From NCBI GenBank assembly GCA_900315035.1, contig OMXO01000001.1, positions 33,425 through 97,424 on the forward strand: 64,000 nt of DNA. Reading direction: 5' to 3'. The position numbers and the translations under genes are program-made. This DNA is from an uncultured Prevotella sp. (GTDB lineage: Bacteria > Bacteroidota > Bacteroidia > Bacteroidales > Bacteroidaceae). The notes beneath the pieces are model-generated. The model did no database searches. It saw only the letters and a list, made by a program, of their open reading frames with translations, and had not been told where the DNA came from. Below are positions 58,712-64,000 of the stretch, piece by piece; within the stretch, counting starts at the first letter, position 1, and the number at the start of each line of letters is the position of its first letter.

Positions 58712-61318
58712 TTATTGATTGTTCAGTGCCTTGACGGCCTTCTTGTATTTCACGAAGATCACGATCAGCGCTGTCAGCAGCAGAAGGAAATAGATGGTGA
58801 AGGCCGTGGGCGATGTCAGGTACGAGTTGGGCACCGTGACTGTGATCGTCCGTATATCGTATTTCTCGGGCGACTCCAGCAGGAAGGCCTTCACCTTGAA
58901 GGTGTAGGTGCCAGGCGTCACGTCATCGTATTCGGCTATACGGTTCTTGCCCGCGTTGATCCAGTCTTCATCGTAGCCTTCGAGCATATACTGGTAGTGT
59001 ATGCGATGCTGCAACTGATAGTTCATCGAGGCAAAGCGGAAGGCGAAACTGTCGTTGCCGTGCGGTATATCGACGCTTTTGCTCATGGGCACGTAGTAGT
59101 CGAAGTTGCTGTTCAGTCGCGGACTCTGCAACTCGTCGTTCAGGTAGAAGTCGGTAATCTGCAGCTTCATCTGCCGTCCGGTACTGCCCATCAGTTTCTT
59201 CTTATCTACGACATAGTAGCCGTCGAGTGTGCCGAAGAGCACATCGCCGTTGGCGGCACATGTGGCTCCGCCCTCGGAGATCATCACGTCGCCCACTCCG
59301 TCGAGGCTTGAGAAACTGGTGAATATCTTCTTGGTGATGTCGAACGAGCAAATCATGTGCTCTAAGGCAAACCAGGCATTGCCCCGCTCGTCGAATGTGA
59401 TGCTGCGTATCTCTTCCGAGGGCAGTCCGTCCTGGGCGTCGAACGAGTCGAAGAGCCAGGCGCCAGTGTCGTCCTTGCCGATGGTGTAACCGATGCCACC
59501 GCCGTTGGTGCCTACCCACATCGTGCCCTTGCTGTCTTTCTTGATGCAGACGATGTCGTTGTTTCTGAGTATCTTGTCTGTGTTCTCGGGCATCCTCAGC
59601 TTCTCAACCTTCACATTCTTGTCCTTGTACGACATGATGAGGATACCGTCGGTCGTTCCTGCCCAGACGTTGCCTTCTGCATCGGCAGCGATGGTCCTTA
59701 CCTTTGTATAGGCACCCTTCGGATAGTCGGTCATGCCGTTGCCTGAATGGATGAAGTTGTCGCTGCCTTTGGGAAGCAGGTTCACACCGCCGTTATAGGT
59801 GGCCACCCAGACGTTACCGTCTTTGTCTTCTATGGCCTGATAGGCATTGTTTGAGCTGAGGCTCTGCTTGTCACCATTCCGATGGCTGTAGTTCCTGATG
59901 GTCCATCCGCTACCGTTGGGGCTCATATTGAAGAGACCGTTGTCTTTCGAGCAGATCCAGTAGTCGCCCTTGGCGCCTTTCGAGATGCCGTAGAGTCGTC
60001 CGAACGGCTGGCCTTTGTCGTCGCGATTCACGATGGTCTGATTGCCGTTGTCATATTTCAGATAGAGGTCGCCACTCTTGTTTCCTATGAGTAACAACTT
60101 GCGCTGCTGGTCGTAGAACATGGCTCTGATCTCGTTGTCGAGAGCGCCTGTGGGATTGGCCACCAGCTTCTTCCTGACGATGTTGCTCTTCTGGATCTCC
60201 AACTTGTCGAGGCCTCTGTGGCTGGTCGATTCCCACACCACTCCTTCCTCCAATTCGAGGGCTGTATAGACGGTGTTAGAGAGATTCCAGGGGTTCGAGG
60301 GGTCGTTGTGGAAATACTCCACCTCGTCTTTCTCCCTGTTGTAGTAGCCGAAGCCGCCGTGATTCATCACTATCCAGACGGTGCCGTTAGTCTCGTTGAA
60401 CACACCGCCCCTTCCGTCATGTTCTGGCAGCGGAACGTTCTGCTGGAAGAATTTCTCCTGACCGGTCTCGGGATTCAGGCGCGAGGCACCCATACGGTCA
60501 TCGCAGAACCATACGATTCCCTTGCTGTCGGTGAAGATGCTGAAGATGCCCATCCCGTTGGGCTTGCGCAGCAGTTGAGGCTCCACCCCTTTAGCAAACG
60601 AGTGGATGCAGCCTTGTGAGCTGCCGGCATAGACGTTGAAGCCGTTGGAGTGCAGGCAGGTGATCTCCATATCCATCAGGATGCCGTCTTTCTCCAGCTT
60701 CAGTTTCTTACGGTCAAATCGGTGGATACCTTTGTTCGTGCCGATCAGGATATCGTCCTGATAGCCCTCGGCCATGCTGGTAATCCTCAGTCCCTCGGAG
60801 CTCATCTCGTCTGTCGTCAGACCTTTGCGGTCGAGTTTCAGCATGTAGAGATGGTCGTTGTTGATGCTGACGAGCACTTCGCCCGAGCTGGTCACCAACA
60901 GCGGTGAGGTGACCTTGAAGTCTTCGTTGCCCTTGTATTTCTGAAAGGGGTTGATAATCTTATCAGTAGAGCGGTCGAGCACGAACACACGGCCGTCGTA
61001 CATGTGCATCCAGACGTTCTGCGACTGGTCGATTGCCAGATCGAGGATGCGGTTGTGCAGGTTCTTCACGTGGCTGGCATTGCCCGTGCGATAGTTATAG
61101 AAGTTATAGCCGTCGAAGCGCGACATACCGTTCCAGGTGGCTATCCAGATGTAGCCCAGATCGTCTTGGTAGAGCATCGAAATAGCATTACTGCAGAGGC
61201 CGTCTTCGGTCGTGAAATGTGAGCGCGACGCCTGCAATTGCTGGGCGCTGGCTGTTTGACAGAGGGAAAACAGCATGAAGACTGCCAGAAGTCTTTGTAT
61301 GATTTTTTTGTTAGTCAT
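58712..61318 (-). CDS. Two-component-type periplasmic sensor (Reg_prop/Y_Y_Y) without kinase domain
   Basis: An 868-residue protein. A signal peptide (FMLFSLCQTASA) is followed by two seven-bladed Reg_prop propellers (repeats such as DDLGYIWIATWNGMSRFDGYN, KDSKGTMWVGTNGGGIGY, DKDGNVWVATYNGGVNLL), then a Y_Y_Y immunoglobulin-like domain (YDEDWINAGKNRIAEYDDVTPGTYTFKVKA) and one membrane helix (FTIYFLLLLTALIVIFV). It stops 12 residues later. Hybrid sensors with this front end normally continue with histidine kinase, receiver and AraC domains. Here all are missing, and the space behind holds another promoter. It may be a decayed gene or a sensor acting through a partner. Confidence 0.85.
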   Translation of the reverse strand: MTNKKIIQRLLAVFMLFSLCQTASAQQLQASRSHFTTEDGLCSNAISMLYQDDLGYIWIATWNGMSRFDGYNFYNYRTGNASHVKNLHNRILDLAIDQSQNVWMHMYDGRVFVLDRSTDKIINPFQKYKGNEDFKVTSPLLVTSSGEVLVSINNDHLYMLKLDRKGLTTDEMSSEGLRITSMAEGYQDDILIGTNKGIHRFDRKKLKLEKDGILMDMEITCLHSNGFNVYAGSSQGCIHSFAKGVEPQLLRKPNGMGIFSIFTDSKGIVWFCDDRMGASRLNPETGQEKFFQQNVPLPEHDGRGGVFNETNGTVWIVMNHGGFGYYNREKDEVEYFHNDPSNPWNLSNTVYTALELEEGVVWESTSHRGLDKLEIQKSNIVRKKLVANPTGALDNEIRAMFYDQQRKLLLIGNKSGDLYLKYDNGNQTIVNRDDKGQPFGRLYGISKGAKGDYWICSKDNGLFNMSPNGSGWTIRNYSHRNGDKQSLSSNNAYQAIEDKDGNVWVATYNGGVNLLPKGSDNFIHSGNGMTDYPKGAYTKVRTIAADAEGNVWAGTTDGILIMSYKDKNVKVEKLRMPENTDKILRNNDIVCIKKDSKGTMWVGTNGGGIGYTIGKDDTGAWLFDSFDAQDGLPSEEIRSITFDERGNAWFALEHMICSFDITKKIFTSFSSLDGVGDVMISEGGATCAANGDVLFGTLDGYYVVDKKKLMGSTGRQMKLQITDFYLNDELQSPRLNSNFDYYVPMSKSVDIPHGNDSFAFRFASMNYQLQHRIHYQYMLEGYDEDWINAGKNRIAEYDDVTPGTYTFKVKAFLLESPEKYDIRTITVTVPNSYLTSPTAFTIYFLLLLTALIVIFVKYKKAVKALNNQ

Positions 61319-61359
61319 GCGATTGTTGTAAAAATGTATTGTTTTCAGTTTATCCGGGG

Positions 61360-61390
61360 CAAATTTATTAATTTTCTGTGAACTATCAAA
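61360..61390 (-). promoter_or_regulatory. Promoter of the kinase-less sensor
   Basis: TTTG (61387-61390), 19 bases, TAAATTTG (61360-61367) on the minus strand; 42 bases before the ATG. Confidence 0.6.
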
Positions 61391-61431
61391 AAAAATCGAG
61401 GATTTTTCCTGTCTTTTCTGCAGATTTTTCC

Positions 61432-61439
61432 TAACTTTG
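61432..61439 (+). promoter_or_regulatory. -7 element of the 61458 gene
   Basis: TAACTTTG, exact consensus, 18 bases before the ATG at 61458. It excludes the in-frame start at 61437. Confidence 0.6.
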
Positions 61440-61457
61440 CAGAAAAATCATAAGATA

Positions 61458-62549
61458 ATGGGAAAGACCGTATGCATTTTGGCTGGTGCCAGACCGAATT
61501 TTGTGAAAGTGTCGCCCCTTGTGCGGGCTATTGACAGATATCCTGAGGCGCAGTGTCTGCTTGTCTTTGCTGGTTGTGAAGACGATCCGACGCTCGAGCC
61601 CTCACTCTTTGACGACCTGCAGATGCCCCGTCCGCAGTTCTACCTCGGCGTGAACTCTACGAGTCTCAACGAGATTACCAGTCAGGTGATGGCTGCCTTC
61701 GACCGTTTCCTTGATGAGCATCCTGTCGATGTGGTTATCGTGGTTGATGACCTCGCTTCGACAATGGCCGCTGCCATCGTCACGAAGAAGCGCAATATCC
61801 GGTTGGCTCATCTTGTGGCAGGTACCCGTTCCTTTGATATCAATATGCCGAAGGAGATCAACCGGCTGGTCATCGATGCACTGAGCGATTATCTCTTCAC
61901 GGCTGGTGTACGCAGTACGGGCGTGGCAACGCGTGAGCAGTCGGAACAGTCGCAGACTTACATGGTTGGGAATATCCTGATGGACACGCTGAGATTCAAT
62001 CATGGCCGATTGAAAAAGCCTGACATGCCAGAACTGAACAACGTGCTCGATAGTCAGCGTTATCTGGTCTTTACACTGAACCGTAAGGCCTTGATAGCTG
62101 ATACAGAAAACCTCTCGAAGATGCTGTCGGCGATGGTGGCGTCGGCTGGCGATATACCTATCATCGCACCTCTTCGCGGCCAAGCCAATTGTGTGGTTTC
62201 TGATATTAAAGCAAAGGATTCAGATAAGTTTAAAAAGCTACTGGTTATCAGTTCATTATCATATTTGAAATTTGGCTGGCTGATGGCTCATGCCTTGGGC
62301 GTAATCACCGATTCGGGTAACGTGGCCGAAGAGGCTACCTTCAACGGTGTGCCTTGTATCACGATCAACAACTATACCGAACATCAGGAGACGGTCAGTG
62401 TGGGCTCTAATGTGCTGGTTGGTGAGGATGCCGACAAGCTCGGTGCGGCTGTGAAAAATATGGTCAGTGGTGAGTGGAAAAAGTGCGCCCTGCCTGACCG
62501 TTGGGATGGTCGTACCGCAGAGCGCATTCTTCAGATCCTCCTTCAATAG
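61458..62549 (+). CDS. Divergent UDP-GlcNAc 2-epimerase homologue (WecB fold)
   Basis: A 363-residue GT-B-fold protein related to the non-hydrolysing UDP-N-acetylglucosamine 2-epimerases. Recognisable blocks are ILAGARPNFVKVSPLV, HLVAGTRS, MPKEINRLVIDALSDYLF, VGNILMDTL, TDSGNVAEEA and NYTEHQE. Several residues that are catalytic in E. coli WecB are changed: V-x-G-D-T is IVVDDLAS, the Glu of H-V-E-A-G is Val, and the His of A-H-R is Asn (TLNRK). Only the Glu of P-x-E-x-N-R is kept. It may have lost epimerase activity or use another substrate. No partner dehydrogenase is nearby. Confidence 0.82.
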   Translation: MGKTVCILAGARPNFVKVSPLVRAIDRYPEAQCLLVFAGCEDDPTLEPSLFDDLQMPRPQFYLGVNSTSLNEITSQVMAAFDRFLDEHPVDVVIVVDDLASTMAAAIVTKKRNIRLAHLVAGTRSFDINMPKEINRLVIDALSDYLFTAGVRSTGVATREQSEQSQTYMVGNILMDTLRFNHGRLKKPDMPELNNVLDSQRYLVFTLNRKALIADTENLSKMLSAMVASAGDIPIIAPLRGQANCVVSDIKAKDSDKFKKLLVISSLSYLKFGWLMAHALGVITDSGNVAEEATFNGVPCITINNYTEHQETVSVGSNVLVGEDADKLGAAVKNMVSGEWKKCALPDRWDGRTAERILQILLQ

Positions 62550-62566
62550 TTGGCACGGCGTGGGCT

Positions 62567-63109
62567 TTAATAATTCTCAGCCTTTACCTGGAAGTAAGCC
62601 TGTGGGTGGTTGCAGACGGGACATTCCTCGGGTGCCTTCTTGCCTATCACGATATGACCACAGTTAGAGCATTGCCAGATGACGTCGCCATCTTTTGAGA
62701 ACACGCGCTCTTTTCTGATATTGTCGAGCAATTTGCGGTAGCGCTCCTCGTGCTCCTTCTCGATCTTGGCCACACCTTCAAACTTCTCGGCGATCTCGTC
62801 GAAGCCTTCCTCGCGAGCCTCCTTGGCCATGCGGGCATACATGTCGGTCCACTCGAAGTTCTCACCGTTGGCAGCAGCTTCCAGGTTCTCGGGTGTGCTC
62901 TTGATGGCACCGCCTTCGAGCAGCTTGAACCACATCTTGGCATGCTCCTTCTCGTTGTTGGCCGTCTCTTCGAAGATGGCTGCTATCTGTACATAACCGT
63001 CCTTCTTGGCCTTCGAAGCCCAGTAACTGTACTTGTTGCGAGCCTGGCTCTCGCCTGCGAATGCTTCCTGCAGGTTTTTCTCTGTCTTTGTTCCTTTCAG
63101 TTCTTTCAT
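62567..63109 (-). CDS. rbr: Rubrerythrin
   Basis: A 180-residue cytoplasmic peroxidase of anaerobes. The ferritin-like diiron domain has [12 protein letters not shown] and [14 protein letters not shown], then [11 protein letters not shown]. The C-terminal rubredoxin domain is [25 protein letters not shown] with its C-x-x-C pairs. It reduces hydrogen peroxide with electrons from rubredoxin or NADH systems. Single gene with its own promoter. Confidence 0.96.
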   Translation of the reverse strand: MKELKGTKTEKNLQEAFAGESQARNKYSYWASKAKKDGYVQIAAIFEETANNEKEHAKMWFKLLEGGAIKSTPENLEAAANGENFEWTDMYARMAKEAREEGFDEIAEKFEGVAKIEKEHEERYRKLLDNIRKERVFSKDGDVIWQCSNCGHIVIGKKAPEECPVCNHPQAYFQVKAENY

Positions 63110-63150
63110 AATCGTATTTGCTTTTAGTTATGTAAATGAATCATCGTGGG

Positions 63151-63181
63151 CAAAGATACGCATTTTAATTGTAATCAACAA
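63151..63181 (-). promoter_or_regulatory. Promoter of the rubrerythrin gene
   Basis: TTG (63179-63181), 20 bases, TATCTTTG (63151-63158) on the minus strand, 41 bases before the ATG. Confidence 0.65.
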
Positions 63182-63409
63182 GTCAAAGAACGAAAATTTT
63201 TTCATCAGTCTCCGAATCGACGTCATTTTGGGCTTTTACTAGTAAACAAGTGTCCGCGCGCTAAGAAATTTTTGTTACCTAGTTAGGCCGCAAATTCCGT
63301 CTTTTTTCGTTGACCATGCAAATGTAAGAATATTTCATGTGTCTTCCAAAATTAAACGCCAAAAAAGCATGCAAAAAAGCACGCTGTTCAAAACACTGAT
63401 ATGTCTTGG

Positions 63410-63433
63410 ATACAGAATACAGAATACAGTTTT
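63410..63433 (+). repeat. Left arm of 24-bp inverted repeat (AATACAG units)
   Basis: ATACAG plus two AATACAG units plus TTTT. It is the reverse complement of 63553-63577 apart from one extra T there. Confidence 0.85.
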
Positions 63434-63468
63434 CTCATGAGCACCCCCAAAATGTATGAATAGAAATT

Positions 63469-63504
63469 TACTATATATATAATATATATATTATATATAT
63501 AGTA
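63469..63504. repeat. Perfect 36-bp AT palindrome
   Basis: A self-complementary run from TACTATATA to TATATAGTA without mismatch. It can form a cruciform or an RNA hairpin. It lies between the two arms of the inverted repeat. Confidence 0.9.
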
Positions 63505-63552
63505 ATATATAATTTGCCTTTTCTCTGTTAATCTGGAGTGATACCTCTCAAA

Positions 63553-63577
63553 AAAACTGTATTTCTGTATTCTGTAT
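63553..63577 (-). repeat. Right arm of the 24-bp inverted repeat
   Basis: AAAACTG, then TATTTCTG, then TATTCTGTAT: reverse complement of the left arm with a one-base insertion. With the left arm it bounds a 168-bp unit. Confidence 0.85.
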
Positions 63578-63663
63578 TTTGAATACTGAATAGCAATCTG
63601 TCTTTTGTAATGAGTCACCTGAAATAGGCCTGTGCTTTTTTAAGGTAATTAATGGCCGAAAAA

Positions 63664-63695
63664 TTTGGAACTATAGAACATTTTTCGTAACTTTG
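63664..63695 (+). promoter_or_regulatory. Promoter of the 63740 gene
   Basis: TTTG (63664-63667), 20 bases, TAACTTTG (63688-63695), both exact, 44 bases before the ATG. Confidence 0.7.
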
Positions 63696-63739
63696 CGCCA
63701 AATAAGTATAATCACATAAAATTAACTAAAAACATAACT

Positions 63740-64000
63740 ATGATGAAAAAATTCTTTCTCATGCTGATGCTGGCGATAGCCTTCTCAGTAAACGCCGATG
63801 CCCAGGGCTGGCTAAACAGACTTAAGGACAAGGCTGTTGATGCAGCCAAGAACGCTGTAGAGCGCAATGTGGAGCGTAAGGCTGACAAAGAGGCTGACGA
63901 GGCTTCTGACGCCGTCCTGAATAAAAAGAAAGGTTCCAAGAAGTCGAAAGGCGATGAGGCCGACCTCGACGAGGCCGAGGGCGATGACTCTCCCACAGCT
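63740..64000 (+). CDS. Secreted helical protein, 5' part, cut by window edge
   Basis: 87 codons are visible and the frame is open to the window end. The signal peptide MMKKFFLMLMLAIAFSVNADA is followed by QGWLNRLKDKAVDAAKNAVERNVERKADK, an amphipathic basic helix, then a Lys-rich and a strongly acidic stretch (DEADLDEAEGDD). This front part resembles Bacteroidetes exported proteins that end in an OmpA-like or DUF4412 domain, but that part lies outside. The start may be the ATG at 63740 or 63743. Confidence 0.75.
   Translation, partial: MMKKFFLMLMLAIAFSVNADAQGWLNRLKDKAVDAAKNAVERNVERKADKEADEASDAVLNKKKGSKKSKGDEADLDEAEGDDSPTA

Larger units (their letters stand above)
63182..63663. other. Long noncoding region with MITE-like repeat
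   Basis: No gene recognised. Apart from the inverted repeat unit (63410-63577) it holds AT-rich sequence and short A/T runs. A candidate minus-strand frame (63388-63618) only reads through the repeat and is Tyr/Ile-rich, so it was not accepted. Confidence 0.6.

Noticed and set aside
63388-63618. Minus-strand frame of 76 codons over the AT palindrome
   Set aside because: It reads through the inverted repeat and palindrome, with a Tyr/Ile-rich translation and no recognisable start signal or domain.

Overview
The window looks like a chromosomal segment of a Bacteroidales bacterium, most likely Prevotellaceae. The evidence is indirect but consistent. Almost every transcription unit starts with a Bacteroidetes-type promoter (TTTG or TTG, about 20 bases, then TAnnTTTG), and Shine-Dalgarno sequences are scarce. 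The gene families are also typical: glutaminyl-tRNA synthetase, a GH77 glucanotransferase with CBM20 domains, Reg_prop/Y_Y_Y sensors, DUF6625, DUF6078 and VirE-type proteins. No rRNA or tRNA gene was recognised. The housekeeping right end (about 46-63 kb) is visibly GC-richer than the polysaccharide genes to its left, which suggests an exchanged, mosaic surface-polysaccharide locus.

Layout. (1) 0-10.7 kb: glycosyltransferases on both strands (GT4, GT2, GT32), with a run of related GT4 paralogues, a beta-propeller protein and a GNAT-like protein. (2) 10.8-17.3 kb: an eight-gene plus-strand operon of ACP, KAS III, SDR reductase, second KAS III, VOC protein, FkbH-like HAD/GNAT protein, second ACP and membrane acyltransferase. 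It looks like a dedicated acyl-donor pathway for decorating a glycan. (3) 17.3-21.4 kb: a GT2, two divergently transcribed acyltransferases with almost leaderless promoters, and a UbiA-family enzyme resembling decaprenyl-phosphate phosphoribosyltransferase. (4) 21.5-25.6 kb: a stand-alone P-loop ATPase, then a 2.9-kb unit bounded by perfect 31-bp inverted repeats. That unit holds a DUF6078-like Cys-rich protein, three phased palindromes and a VirE-type P-loop protein. (5) 25.8-31.6 kb: an LtaS/sulfatase-fold transferase, a GT4, two acyltransferases and an SGNH hydrolase. (6) 44.4 down to 30.6 kb, minus strand: one long exopolysaccharide operon with a receiver protein, an initiating sugar transferase carrying a pseudo-receiver, an outer-membrane TolC-like protein, a Wzz/Wzc-like protein, a Wzy-like polymerase, four GT2, a Wzx-like flippase, a DUF6625 protein and an acyltransferase. 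(7) 44.5-49.5 kb: xylulokinase, then manC-gmd-fcl, which makes GDP-L-fucose for the glycans. (8) 49.5-64 kb: the glnS-TPR-DedA operon, mltG, malQ-gph, a ~200-nt structured RNA ahead of riboflavin synthase, a sensor lacking a kinase, a degenerate UDP-GlcNAc 2-epimerase homologue, rubrerythrin, a MITE-like repeat and the start of a secreted protein.

Together the genes describe a Wzx/Wzy-type exopolysaccharide pathway. It is initiated by a phosphoglycosyltransferase, fed with GDP-fucose, built by many glycosyltransferases and heavily O-acylated (five acyltransferase-3 proteins). The least explained items are the mirrored-repeat VirE unit (22680-25586), the acyl-donor operon (10920-17295), the pseudo-receiver sugar transferase (42785-43990) and the structured RNA (58464-58662). 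Functional assignments come from reading translated motifs by eye; no database search was possible.
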